Shown here in pieces: positions 15,065 to 25,055 of a stretch of 41,023 nt of DNA. Within the stretch, counting starts at the first letter, position 1. Each line of letters starts with the position of its first letter. This stretch comes from an uncultured bacterium (lineage in GTDB: Bacteria; Actinomycetota; Coriobacteriia; Coriobacteriales; Coriobacteriaceae): positions 1 through 41,023 of the forward strand of contig CAJMPZ010000014.1 of NCBI GenBank assembly GCA_905215445.1, written 5' to 3'. A model generated the notes under the pieces. The model ran no database searches and had not been told where the DNA came from. It saw only the letters and a list, made by a program, of their open reading frames with translations. A program made the position numbers and the translations under genes.

Positions 15065-16264
15065 ATGGCCGAGATCGTTCTCAAACATGTTCAGAAGGTG
15101 TATCCCAACAACGAGTCAAAAAAGAAGGGCTTCTTTGGCAAAAAGAAGAAGACCGAGGAGAAGAAGCACAACCTTAAGGTTACCGAGGACGGTGTGCTCG
15201 CTGTAGAGGACTTCAACCTCACCGTTCACGACCAGGAGTTCATCGTCCTCGTTGGCCCTTCTGGCTGTGGTAAGTCCACGACGATGCGCATGGTCGCCGG
15301 CCTGGAGGACATCACCTCGGGCGATGTGCTCATCGATGGCAAGCGCGTCAACGACGTCGCTCCCAAGGACCGCGACATCGCCATGGTGTTCCAGAGCTAT
15401 GCTCTGTACCCCAATATGACGGTGTACGAGAACATGGCGTTTACGCTCGAGCTCAAGAAGGTCCCCAAGGACGAGATCGACCGTAAGGTTCGCTCCGCTG
15501 CCGAGATCCTGGGTATTACCGAGTACCTCGACCGTAAGCCTAAGGCGCTCTCCGGCGGTCAGCGTCAGCGCGTCGCCATCGGCCGCGCCATCGTGCGTGA
15601 TCCTAAGGTCTTCCTGATGGACGAGCCGCTGTCCAACCTGGACGCCAAGCTGCGTAACCAGATGCGCGCCGAGCTCATCAAGCTGCGCCACGAGATCAAG
15701 GGCACGTTCATCTACGTCACTCATGACCAGACCGAGGCTATGACCCTCGGCGACCGCATCGTGGTCATGAAGGACGGCGTCGTCCAGCAGATCGCCACCC
15801 CGCAGGAGGTCTTCAACCATCCCGCGAACATCTTCGTCGCCGGCTTTATCGGCGTGCCGCAGATGAACTTCTTCGATGCCCAGCTGGTGCGCTCGGGCAA
15901 CGGCTTTACCGTCAAGACCGAGGATATGAACGTGGCGCTCGCCCCCGAGACCTGCGCTCAGCTTGCTCTCAACTGGGACGGCGGCGACGTGAAGGAGATC
16001 ACGGCCGGCGTGCGTCCCGAGCAGATTCTGCTTGCCGACAAGGACGAGGAGGGCGCGCTCCAGGGTACCGTCGAGGTGACCGAGCTCATGGGTTCGACCG
16101 AGCATGTCCACGTGACCGCTCCCGATGGCCAGTTCGTCCTGATCATTCCCGTTGTCGACCTCGAGGCCAAGGGTGCGCTCAAGGCGGGCGACCCCATCTG
16201 GTTCAAGTTTGAGAAGAACGCGACCCACCTCTTCGATAAGGTCTCTGGCAAGAACCTTATCTAG
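15065..16264 (+). CDS. Sugar ABC transporter ATPase (MsmK/UgpC/MalK family) with Lys-rich insert
   Basis: 399 residues, ATG at 15065 with GAAAGG upstream. Walker A is GPSGCGKST (Lys70), the Q-loop is VFQSYALYPNMTV, the signature is LSGGQRQRVAIGRAI, Walker B is VFLMDEPLSNLD, and the switch His is in VTHDQ. The C-terminal third is the TOBE/OB regulatory domain of the MalK family. Unusually, residues 16-45 insert a very lysine-rich stretch (including KKKGFFGKKKKTEEKK) into the first beta hairpin, making the protein about 30 residues longer than usual. This ATPase may also serve other sugar importers, as MsmK does. It is the last gene of the importer operon and is followed by a terminator. Confidence 0.93.
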   Translation: MAEIVLKHVQKVYPNNESKKKGFFGKKKKTEEKKHNLKVTEDGVLAVEDFNLTVHDQEFIVLVGPSGCGKSTTMRMVAGLEDITSGDVLIDGKRVNDVAPKDRDIAMVFQSYALYPNMTVYENMAFTLELKKVPKDEIDRKVRSAAEILGITEYLDRKPKALSGGQRQRVAIGRAIVRDPKVFLMDEPLSNLDAKLRNQMRAELIKLRHEIKGTFIYVTHDQTEAMTLGDRIVVMKDGVVQQIATPQEVFNHPANIFVAGFIGVPQMNFFDAQLVRSGNGFTVKTEDMNVALAPETCAQLALNWDGGDVKEITAGVRPEQILLADKDEEGALQGTVEVTELMGSTEHVHVTAPDGQFVLIIPVVDLEAKGALKAGDPIWFKFEKNATHLFDKVSGKNLI

Positions 16265-16332
16265 GCCCGGTGCAACCAGGCCCTTCCTTTGGGCGACTGC
16301 GGTATTGCCATCCTTTTGCCGCGGTCACATAT

Positions 16333-16377
16333 AAGGCTCCCCTCCCGTCCACTGGGCGAGAGGGGAGCCTTTCTTTG
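16333..16377 (+). terminator. Terminator of the maltose importer operon
   Basis: AAGGCTCCCCTC (16333-16344) pairs with GAGGGGAGCCTT (16360-16371), followed by TCTTTGTG. Confidence 0.88.
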
Positions 16378-16403
16378 TGTTGGGACTGCCTGACCGGTCG
16401 TTT

Positions 16404-16620
16404 GTCTCGATCTGTAACGGATAGGGCCGATTTCGGACGTTAGATGTTACAGATCGAGACGGTTCCGCTGAGCTAACCATTTCATCTAAATCTGTAACAC
16501 CAAAGGCGAATTTCACCTGCTAGATGTTACAGATTGAGATAAACCCAAGGGGAGGGGCCGGTATGTCTCAATCTGTAACAGCTGGGACCGTTTTGGTTGA
16601 GTAGTTGTTATGGATCGAGA
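16404..16620. repeat. Array of three palindromic units with 80-bp period
   Basis: Each unit has ATCTGTAAC on the left and GTTACAGAT (or GTTATGGAT) on the right, about 57 nt across. Unit 1 arms are 16404-16418 and 16446-16460, a perfect 15-bp pair. Unit 2 pairs 16489-16498 with 16526-16535. Unit 3 pairs 16565-16579 with 16607-16620 imperfectly. The motif TCTGTAAC starts at 16411, 16491 and 16572, so the period is 80 to 81 bp. It lies between two converging terminators and holds no gene. Confidence 0.85.
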
Positions 16621-16660
16621 TTGTTTGGCCGAGTCGGATCACAGGGTAACGTGCGGGCAC

Positions 16661-16693
16661 AAAAAACGGAGCCGTGTTGCCACGACTCCGTTT
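16661..16693 (-). terminator. Terminator of glgP
   Basis: On the minus strand AAACGGAG (16693-16686) pairs with CTCCGTTT (16671-16664), followed by TTTT. Confidence 0.85.
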
Positions 16694-16720
16694 CTCAAGA
16701 GGATGGGTAAGGGGAATGAG

Positions 16721-18988
<2,268 letters not shown>

Positions 18989-19035
18989 GTTTCCTCCTGT
19001 GATGGGTTGATTACATGTCAGAAATTCAAAAGAAG

Positions 19036-19068
19036 CCCGCGCGAGGGATTGGAGTGGCCTCGCGCGGG
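19036..19068 (-). terminator. Hairpin/terminator between malQ and glgP
   Basis: On the minus strand CCCGCGCGAGG (19068-19058) pairs perfectly with CCTCGCGCGGG (19046-19036), followed by CTTCTTTTG. It lies only about 48 bp before glgP, so it may be partial, tuning glgP below malQ. Confidence 0.75.
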
Positions 19069-19116
19069 GAAAACGGACGCGTCCGCACGATGGGGTGGGG
19101 TCGGGCGCGGTGGCTC

Positions 19117-20622
19117 CTATTGGGGAAGCTCAATTTCGTCTTCCGACGGGATGCGGAAGTAGGTCTCGGTCCAGCCGGTGAGCTTGTGCTCGAGCTCGCG
19201 GGTGATGGCGCCATCGAGCATGCGCCAGGTCCAGTTGCCGCCCATGGTGGCGGGAGTGTTGATGCGCGCCTCGTTGCCCAGGTTGAGCAGGTCCTGCATG
19301 GTGTAGATGCAGGTATCGCTTACGCTGGCGGCGATGGCGCGGTTGAGTGCATCGGCCATGGGCTCGCCTGCCTGCTGGTGGGTGTACAGGGCCGCCTGCT
19401 CGCGCTGACGCGGGGTGGCCGTTCCCTCAAACCAACCGCGCGCCGTCTCGTTGTCGTGTGTGCCCACATAGGCGACGGTGTTGGCAATGTAGTTGTGCGG
19501 CAGGTAGTACGAGTTGGTGCCCTCAAAGGCGAACTGCAAGATCTTCATGCCGGGGAAGCCCGAGTTGTCGCGCATGTCGATGACGCCGGGGGTGAGGAAG
19601 CCCAGGTCTTCGGCGATGATGGGCAGCGTGCCGAGCTTTTCCTCGAGCGTCTTGAAGAACTTGAGGCCGGGGCCCTGCGTCCACGAACCGTAGGACGAAT
19701 CGGGTGAGGAGAACGGCACCTCCCAATAGGCCTCGAAGCCGCGGAAGTGATCCAGGCGGATGACATCGTACATGTCGAGGGCGGCGCGGATACGGCCCTC
19801 CCACCAGGAGAAACCGTCGGCTTCCATGGCGTCCCAGTCGTAGATGGGATTGCCCCAGTACTGGCCGGTGGCCGAGAACTGGTCGGGCGGCGTGCCGGCG
19901 ACACTCACAGGATTACCGGCGGCGTCGATCTTAAAGAGCTCGGGCGTGGCCCACATCTCGACGGAGTCGCGCGAGACATAGATGGGCAGGTCGCCGATGA
20001 TGAGGATATCGCGCTCGTTGGCATAGGCCTTGAGGCGGCTCCACTGACGATTGAAGAAGTACTGCGTCATCTGGTGGTAGAGCATGCGCGCGGGATGGGC
20101 GGCGCAGACCTTGGCAGAAGCCTCGCCGCGGGTACGGAGCTCTGCGGGCCACTCCCAAAAGGCCTTGAGACCGCACTCCTCCTTGACGGTCATGAACTCG
20201 CAGTAGGGGATGAGCCAGTCTTCGTTTGCTTGGACAAAGTCGTCGAAGTCGGCCGGCTTGTCGGCGGCAAAGCGCTCGGCGGCGCGGTCGAGAATCTGAC
20301 GACGGCCACCAAAGATGGCACCATAGTCGACATTGCTGGGGTCGGAGCCCAGGTACACGCCGTCGATATCGCACTGCTCCAGATAGCCGGCCTCGATAAG
20401 CTCGGCAAAGTCGATGAAATTGGGGTTGCCCGCACGGGCCGAGAACGACTGATAGGGCGAGTCGCCATAGCTCGTTGTCGTAAGGGGGAGAATCTGCCAG
20501 TAATGTTGTTTGCACGAGGCGAGGAAATCGACAAAGTCATAGGCGTTCCAGCCAAAGCCGCCGATACCGTAAGGTCCGGGCAATGACGAAACGGGCATCA
20601 GAACGCCGCTTGCACGCTCCAT
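19117..20622 (-). CDS. malQ: 4-alpha-glucanotransferase (amylomaltase)
   Basis: 501 residues from the ATG at 20622, which has AAGGAC/GGTGAG upstream and gives the usual N-terminus MERASGVLMPVSSLPGPYGI; the longer frame from 20694 adds 24 atypical residues. GH77 enzyme that transfers alpha-1,4-glucan segments between chains and releases glucose. The catalytic residues are visible: nucleophile Asp in DVIRLDHFRGF, acid/base Glu in IIAEDLGFLTPGV, and a further Asp in VGTHDNETARGW. Upstream is a predicted operator placed inside the promoter spacer, tying it to the importer operon. It precedes glgP in the same direction. Confidence 0.95.
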   Translation of the reverse strand: MERASGVLMPVSSLPGPYGIGGFGWNAYDFVDFLASCKQHYWQILPLTTTSYGDSPYQSFSARAGNPNFIDFAELIEAGYLEQCDIDGVYLGSDPSNVDYGAIFGGRRQILDRAAERFAADKPADFDDFVQANEDWLIPYCEFMTVKEECGLKAFWEWPAELRTRGEASAKVCAAHPARMLYHQMTQYFFNRQWSRLKAYANERDILIIGDLPIYVSRDSVEMWATPELFKIDAAGNPVSVAGTPPDQFSATGQYWGNPIYDWDAMEADGFSWWEGRIRAALDMYDVIRLDHFRGFEAYWEVPFSSPDSSYGSWTQGPGLKFFKTLEEKLGTLPIIAEDLGFLTPGVIDMRDNSGFPGMKILQFAFEGTNSYYLPHNYIANTVAYVGTHDNETARGWFEGTATPRQREQAALYTHQQAGEPMADALNRAIAASVSDTCIYTMQDLLNLGNEARINTPATMGGNWTWRMLDGAITRELEHKLTGWTETYFRIPSEDEIELPQ

Positions 20623-20707
20623 GGATGCACTCACCGTCCTTTTGAATAAGGGGCTGCGCCGTAGATGGATAGACGGCTCGTCCCGAGTTTCCATTGCTAT
20701 TGTCCCT

Positions 20708-20733
20708 ATTGTAGAACATGTTGTTTAAACATG
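20708..20733 (-). promoter_or_regulatory. malQ promoter with predicted operator
   Basis: On the minus strand CATGTTTAAACAACATG (20733-20717) has 6-bp inverted arms and contains TTTAAACAA, the element shared with the other alpha-glucoside genes. It is followed by TACAAT (20713-20708) as a good -10. The operator would lie in the promoter spacer, the expected place for repression. The -35 is weak. Confidence 0.5.
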
Positions 20734-20934
20734 TATAGAGAGAATGAAAAAGTTGCCGACTTTCGGTGAATGGTAGTGCGCCATAGACGATATGAGTTGA
20801 ACATTGGGAGCTCCTCCCCTTGCGGCTCTTTTGTGGGTCGGGCGACAATGGTCGTCGTCATTAAAGACCGGCTGCCAGCCAGGTTGCAACAATGCAAGAA
20901 GGGTTCACATTCAGTTGGCCGTTGACACAAACAA

Positions 20935-21207
20935 TCGCGCGAAGACCTCGTCTTCTTCGGTAAGTCCAGGCGCGGCAAGACGCGCATGGCAGTCGCCCTC
21001 ACGATGCGCGCGGTCGCCGCGGACATGTCGGTCAGGTTCTGGCAGACCGCGCAGCTGGTTCTCGAGCTCGGCAACGCGAAGCGCAAGGGAACGCTGTCGA
21101 AACTGTTGAACGACGTGTCGCCCGCGAGGCTGCTCGTGCTCGACGAGTTCGTCTACGTCCCCTGCGACGTAGACGGTGCGAGGGTTCTCTACCAGGTCAT
21201 TTCCGTC
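20935..21207 (+). pseudogene. IS21-type helper ATPase (IstB) fragment
   Basis: The plus-strand frame reads EDLVFFGKSRRGKT, then SVRFWQTAQLVLELGNAKRK, then LLVLDEFVYVPCDVDGA. These match the Walker A, middle and Walker B parts of IstB, although the usual GxxGxGKT loop is altered to GKSRRGKT. Both ends of the gene are missing and there is no start codon in place. Confidence 0.75.
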
Positions 21208-21580
21208 CATGTAGTGCTCGTAGGCCGCGGCGTCGTCGGGCTCGTCGAAGGAGAGGGACTCCGTCCAGTCCCAGTAGGCCCCCGTCCAGGCGCCCCTGCG
21301 CCTGCCGGCCGGCGTCGTCTCGTCGAAGACGAGGCCGTGGCGCAGCAGGAACTTCGACATCCGCTGCTTGGCGTGTTGCAGGTCGTCGCGCGCGTCCTCG
21401 AGGGCGCTCGTCGGGGACCCACACCTCGACGACGTTGCGGCGCGCCAGCATGCGTGCCAGCCACTCGGCGTCGCGGCGGTCGTTCTTGCGGCCGCGGTCG
21501 GCCGCGGGCCGGTGCATCTTCGGGACCGCCCCGACGACGCAGCCGAGGCCGAGGGCCCGCAGCGCGCGGCCGCGGTTGAT
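21208..21580 (-). pseudogene. IS110 family transposase fragment, frameshifted
   Basis: One minus-strand frame gives RKNDRRDAEWLARMLARRNV followed by VEVWVPDE, the N-terminal RuvC-like part of IS110 transposases. Near 21412 the frame changes and continues DDLQHAKQRMSKFLLRHGLV and then WTESLSFDEPDDAAAYEHYM. The C-terminal part is lost at the junction with the istB piece. Confidence 0.75.
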
Positions 21581-21906
21581 GGTACGACCATTGTCGCCCG
21601 ACCCACGAGAGAGCTGCAAGGGGAGAGGCCCCAATGTTCAACTCATATCGTCTGTTGTGCCAGAGTCGCTCGGGAAAGCGCGACCGACGCAGCGCGCTGT
21701 TTTCCAGTCACATCCAGTTCGGGTTGATTTCAGCATGCGATAAGAAACTGGATTTGAATTTCGACTCGAAAGATGGGCAATGCTGATGAGAAACGCTTGG
21801 AGTTCGGGATTGCGCGGCGTGAAGCGACCCTCTTCTTATCGAGTTCGTTACAATGTAGGAAAAACAGTAAGTAAGAAGACCTCTGATTGCTTTAGGAGGA
21901 GCTGTG

Positions 21907-22443
21907 GTGAATAGCGCCCAGAAGATCGATAAGTCCATCCAGAAGATGATGACTCTCGGAAGAAGGCTTGGGATTCTGTTTACGGCGCTGTTTATAGCGG
22001 TGTGTTGCTGTTCGGTGGTGGTGGTTATTTCCATTGGGCTTATGGCTGCTCAAGGAAACCTATATGATCCATCAAAGACGGTTTCCGTAGTGGTTCCTTT
22101 GATGTATCTTCTGATTTCCGGAGGGGCCACATGGACCCTGCGGGGAATCAGCATGGACATGGCTCATGGCGAATCGCCCTTTACCCTTTCGCATGCTCGA
22201 AGAATCTCGATTATCGGGTGGCTGTTTGTTGCAGCGGCAATAGGTGACCTCTTGTTTTCTCCGGGGTTTCTTTCGATAGTGATTGGCCCCTTCGACTTGC
22301 TGGGGAACGCCTATTCGATGTTTGAAAACCTGGCCCTGCCCATAGATATTGGTGCTGTGCTGGGGGCCGTTTGCTGCTTCTCGATTTCTGCGATATGGCG
22401 CTACGGAGCTCTGCTTCAAGACCAGACCGAGGATTTGGTGTGA
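21907..22443 (+). CDS. DUF2975-like membrane protein
   Basis: 178 residues. The GTG at 21907 lies 6 nt after AGGAGGA; the adjacent GTG at 21904 is too close. Four membrane segments are visible (about residues 20-45, 58-75, 100-120, 140-160), with the family-like ISMDMAHGESPFTLSHARRI between the second and third. DUF2975 proteins nearly always sit next to a small YozG-type regulator, as here, and are thought to form membrane-linked regulatory pairs. The role is unknown. It is the first intact gene of the island and is co-transcribed with the next gene. Confidence 0.75.
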   Translation: MNSAQKIDKSIQKMMTLGRRLGILFTALFIAVCCCSVVVVISIGLMAAQGNLYDPSKTVSVVVPLMYLLISGGATWTLRGISMDMAHGESPFTLSHARRISIIGWLFVAAAIGDLLFSPGFLSIVIGPFDLLGNAYSMFENLALPIDIGAVLGAVCCFSISAIWRYGALLQDQTEDLV

Positions 22444-22451
22444 GGGGCGGC

Positions 22452-22781
22452 ATGGACTATCTGATTATTGAGCTTGAAAGCTTATTGCTTCGACGCGGAA
22501 AGACGAGTACGGATATCATTCGGGCGACCGGGCACACACCGGCAAGTATCTCAAAAATACGAAATGGCAAGGTGAAGGCAATTAGGTTAAAGACATTGCT
22601 GGATATTTGCGTAGAGCTTGATTGCCAGCCTGGCGATCTTATTAAGCGCGTCAACGAAAGAGAACTTGAGGAACTGGCGACGCGGCGCGCCCGCAACGCG
22701 CTGAGCAGGGCGACCGCGACGGGTGATGACCCGGTCCTGGAGTCAGATCATGTTTACGTGGTCGATCTTAGAGACGACTGA
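22452..22781 (+). CDS. Small Cro/C1-type HTH regulator (YozG-like)
   Basis: 109 residues from the ATG at 22452, preceded by GAGGGGC and 8 nt after the stop of the membrane protein gene. Residues 5-70 form a helix-turn-helix (TSTDIIRATGHTPASISKIR, ending in DICVELDCQPGDLI, the hallmark of YozG-like regulators paired with DUF2975). The acidic C-terminal tail is not assigned. It lies 250 bp upstream of the cysteine-rich peptide gene in the same direction and may regulate it; a small palindrome ATAAGCTTAT (22954-22963) next to that promoter is a possible target. Ends with its own terminator. Confidence 0.8.
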   Translation: MDYLIIELESLLLRRGKTSTDIIRATGHTPASISKIRNGKVKAIRLKTLLDICVELDCQPGDLIKRVNERELEELATRRARNALSRATATGDDPVLESDHVYVVDLRDD

Positions 22782-22812
22782 GGCTGGAGAATAAAAAAGT
22801 ATTGAGCAGGTG

Positions 22813-22849
22813 CAGCCCGTGAAAACAACGGTTTTCACGGGCTGTTCAT
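22813..22849 (+). terminator. Terminator of the DUF2975/HTH pair
   Basis: CAGCCCGTGAAAAC (22813-22826) pairs with GTTTTCACGGGCTG (22831-22844), then TTCATT. The peptide cluster downstream therefore needs its own promoter. Confidence 0.85.
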
Positions 22850-22964
22850 TCAACGTCCTGCAGTGGCCTGTATTTCTCGCCGCGTCACTGGGGAACGAGA
22901 GAGTCATTTCCTGTGCTGGATGCAGGGGGGTGCTTACCTTGTGTAATATATAAATAAGCTTATA

Positions 22965-22993
22965 TTGAAATATGATACATATCGAATTAGAAT
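22965..22993 (+). promoter_or_regulatory. Predicted promoter of the peptide cluster
   Basis: TTGAAA (22965-22970), 17-bp spacer, TAGAAT (22988-22993), within a strongly AT-rich stretch that contrasts with the surroundings. It predicts a 5' leader of about 32 nt before the precursor ATG. ATAAGCTTAT (22954-22963) just upstream is a perfect palindrome that could be an operator. Confidence 0.55.
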
Positions 22994-23031
22994 AACATTA
23001 TCAATTCGGTATGCAAGGAAAGGAGGGAGAG

Positions 23032-23151
23032 ATGGATTGGATTAACGAGCCGGAGGAAGGCGTTGCACCCGCGTGCAGCAATTGCTTCTTTTACGCGCAC
23101 GGCAGCTGCAGCACCAAGTGTTCTTCACAGGAGTGCACTATCCGCTTTTAG
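23032..23151 (+). CDS. Cysteine-rich RiPP precursor peptide (candidate)
   Basis: A 39-codon gene too short for usual gene finders. The ATG at 23032 has an excellent site, AAGGAAAGGAGGG, directly upstream. Residues 1-14 (MDWINEPEEGVAPA) are acidic and look like a short leader. Residues 15-39 carry five cysteines at 15, 18, 26, 30 and 35 with Ser, Phe, Tyr and His between them (for example CSNCFFYAHG). It sits in front of an ABC-2 transporter, a radical SAM/SPASM enzyme and an ABC exporter, all in the same direction. Radical SAM/SPASM maturases make thioether bridges from cysteine sulfur to carbon atoms of other residues in sactipeptides and ranthipeptides. The coding assignment rests on ribosome site, composition and context; modification is inference. 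Confidence 0.75.
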   Translation: MDWINEPEEGVAPACSNCFFYAHGSCSTKCSSQECTIRF

Positions 23152-23179
23152 CGGATAGTGCACGCCGTACGGCGTGCAC
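23133..23179 (+). promoter_or_regulatory. Two mutually exclusive hairpins over the precursor stop codon
   Basis: GTGCACTATCCGC (23133-23145) pairs perfectly with GCGGATAGTGCAC (23151-23163), a 13-bp stem with a 5-nt loop; the stop codon TAG is at 23149-23151. Positions 23158-23179 form a second perfect 22-bp palindrome centred on CCGTACGG. Both use the GTGCAC at 23158-23163, so only one can form. It probably sets the ratio of precursor to downstream transporter and enzyme, by partial termination, RNA processing or ribosome-dependent switching. Confidence 0.75.
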
Positions 23180-23316
23180 AGACTGTTCAAAGATATTTTG
23201 GCCAGCAGTGCCTGAGGGGCGATGTGGCATTGCAATATGGGGGGCGAACCGACGTTACCTATAACCCCGCACAATTGCCATGTCGTCCCTTTTTATTGAC
23301 GGGGAGGATGTCGTCC

Positions 23317-24237
23317 ATGCGGGAAGTCCCAGTTGAATTGCGTGCCATATCCAAGAGATATGGCGGGTTTGAAGCGGTTAAATCAGTCTCGTTCTCTTTA
23401 ATGGAAGGCGAGCTGTGTGCACTCATTGGGGAGAATGGTGCCGGCAAGAGCACGTTAATTCGATTGATCACGGGGCTTTCGGAGCCATCGTCAGGAACGA
23501 TCTCGATGTTTGGGCAAACCGGGAGACGTGAAATACGGAGCTGCAGGGAAAGGCTGGGTTATATGCCCGACCTCAATGCTTCGTATCCTAATCTGACCGC
23601 GCGAGACAACTTGGTCGTTCGCTGTATTGAGTGGGGGCTTCCCACCGATCGTTCCATCGACGGTGTGTTATCAACCGTCGGTTTGGGGGAGGCCGGCGGG
23701 AAGAAAGTGAAGAACTTCTCAATGGGAATGAGGAGGCGTCTCGATCTGGCCATAGCGTTGCTGGGCGATCCGGAGCTGTTGATCCTGGACGAGCCGACAA
23801 ACGGCCTGGATCCGATGGGGATAGTCGAAGTAAGAAAAATCCTTACGCATCTTAACAAAGATCAAGGTAAAACGATTCTCGTATCCAGCCACAATCTTGA
23901 GGAGATGCACAAGCTGGCAACTGATTACCTCTTCATAAGTCATGGTCGCCTCATTCGAAGGATGACCGCACCTCAGCTGGAAAAGTCATGCCGCGGTGGT
24001 TTCGTGTTGCATGTGGACGATCTGGAGCGAACGAGATCGGTTCTCGGAGATGAGACCTCACATTCTTTTCTGCCGGACGGCAGCGTCCTTATGCGCTATG
24101 AGGAGAAAAAGGAAGGGCGGGGCATTGCAATCGAAGCGCTCTCGACCGCAGGTGTGAGGGTTGCGGAGGCGTATTCTCATAGGAAGAGCCTTGAGGAGTT
24201 TTATTCGGAGCTCATCGGTCGAGAGAGCGAGCTGTGA
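23317..24237 (+). CDS. ABC-2 type transporter ATPase (immunity/export)
   Basis: 306 residues from the ATG at 23317, 9 nt after GGGGAGG; the in-frame ATG at 23308 touches that site and is unlikely. Walker A is GENGAGKST (Lys44), the signature is FSMGMRRRLDLAIAL, Walker B is LLILDEPTNGLDPMG, and the switch is VSSHNLEEM. The C-terminal 80 residues resemble the extension of BcrA/CcmA-like drug and bacteriocin transporters. It is coupled to the next gene by an overlapping TGATG. In bacteriocin clusters such a three-component transporter usually protects the producer; here it probably gives immunity to the modified peptide or helps export it. Confidence 0.9.
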   Translation: MREVPVELRAISKRYGGFEAVKSVSFSLMEGELCALIGENGAGKSTLIRLITGLSEPSSGTISMFGQTGRREIRSCRERLGYMPDLNASYPNLTARDNLVVRCIEWGLPTDRSIDGVLSTVGLGEAGGKKVKNFSMGMRRRLDLAIALLGDPELLILDEPTNGLDPMGIVEVRKILTHLNKDQGKTILVSSHNLEEMHKLATDYLFISHGRLIRRMTAPQLEKSCRGGFVLHVDDLERTRSVLGDETSHSFLPDGSVLMRYEEKKEGRGIAIEALSTAGVRVAEAYSHRKSLEEFYSELIGRESEL

Positions 24238-25055
24238 TGAAACGCGAGTTCATCTCAGCTTTTCGGAGCGAGGTATGGTTGCTCGCCAGGCACCCGGCGA
24301 CCGCTCTGATGATTGCGCTTGCGGCTGTGCTGTATGTGGTTGCGGCTGCGACTTCGTCTGAGGTGCTGATCATGGTCGCCGGTGATGACCCGTATACGCT
24401 TGGAGGGGCTATAGGTTTTATTGGAAACCTAGTGGATGCAGGGGACGTTTTGGGCTCTGTTGCCCGGACGTCTTTTGCGTCTACAGTGGTCTGGATTCCG
24501 GTGACGATTCTCTACGCGGTTTACGCTACGTCGAGAGACTTTGAATCCGTGGCTTACGCCGTATCGAGATCGCGAGGGGTGTCGCAGGCGGCGATTGTGA
24601 TCACGAAGCTGTTGGTGAACTGCACTCTGGTCGGTGCCGTGTATCTTCTTTCTACGACTGCGCTGTATTTAACCAAGATGGCCCAATGGGACGTTGGGGC
24701 CTCGTGCTCAGGGTTTGCCCAATTTGTATCGATTGCGCTGATGATCGCGCTGCTGCTCATTTCGATGTACGCCGCTACCTTCGCCCTGTATTTGCTCACG
24801 AGGAGTGTGGTGGCGAGCAGCGTCGTTGCAATAGCGGTTTCGACATTTGTGATGGTGTGGTTCCCAAGTACATACGGAAGCGGTCAGCCCAGCTTGCTGC
24901 TCATGCTCTCGCCCGTGTATTACCTGATGAACCTGTGTTCCCTGAGTATGCAGAATGTTGGTGTAATTCAGGTTTTGCTGTATGCGGGCGGCACTGTGCT
25001 TGTGTCGGTTGGAGTTGCGCTCGTCTCGCTATTTGTAAGGACGGCGGTTCGATGA
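24237..25055 (+). CDS. ABC-2 type permease subunit 1 of the peptide cluster
   Basis: 272 residues. The ATG at 24237 overlaps the preceding stop codon by one base. Six probable membrane segments; it opens with the family-typical MKREFISAFRSEVWLLARHP. There is little sequence similarity to name a family precisely. Its stop overlaps the start of the next permease (ATGA), so the two are made together and probably form a heterodimer with the ATPase. Confidence 0.8.
   Translation: MKREFISAFRSEVWLLARHPATALMIALAAVLYVVAAATSSEVLIMVAGDDPYTLGGAIGFIGNLVDAGDVLGSVARTSFASTVVWIPVTILYAVYATSRDFESVAYAVSRSRGVSQAAIVITKLLVNCTLVGAVYLLSTTALYLTKMAQWDVGASCSGFAQFVSIALMIALLLISMYAATFALYLLTRSVVASSVVAIAVSTFVMVWFPSTYGSGQPSLLLMLSPVYYLMNLCSLSMQNVGVIQVLLYAGGTVLVSVGVALVSLFVRTAVR

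Larger units (their letters stand above)
20785..21652. mobile_element. Composite insertion-sequence remnant bounded by 68-bp inverted repeats
   Basis: Positions 20785-20854 and 21585-21652 are inverted copies of one another over about 68 bp with a few mismatches. Both include GACGATATGAGTTGAACATT and GGGTCGGGCGACAATGGTCG. The 730 bp between hold a plus-strand istB fragment joined to a minus-strand IS110 fragment. No intact transposase remains. It marks the left edge of the accessory island. Confidence 0.75.

Noticed and set aside
16404..16620. CRISPR array
   Set aside because: Only three diverged units, each itself palindromic, spacing sequences partly similar, no cas genes in the window.
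20986..21579. 197-residue plus-strand frame as an intact gene
   Set aside because: Its first part is a truncated IstB and its second part is antisense to an IS110 fragment, so it is a chance fusion.
23073..23264. 63-residue frame overlapping the peptide gene as the real precursor
   Set aside because: It is in another frame, lacks a ribosome site and has ordinary composition, whereas the 23032 frame has a strong site and a cysteine pattern.
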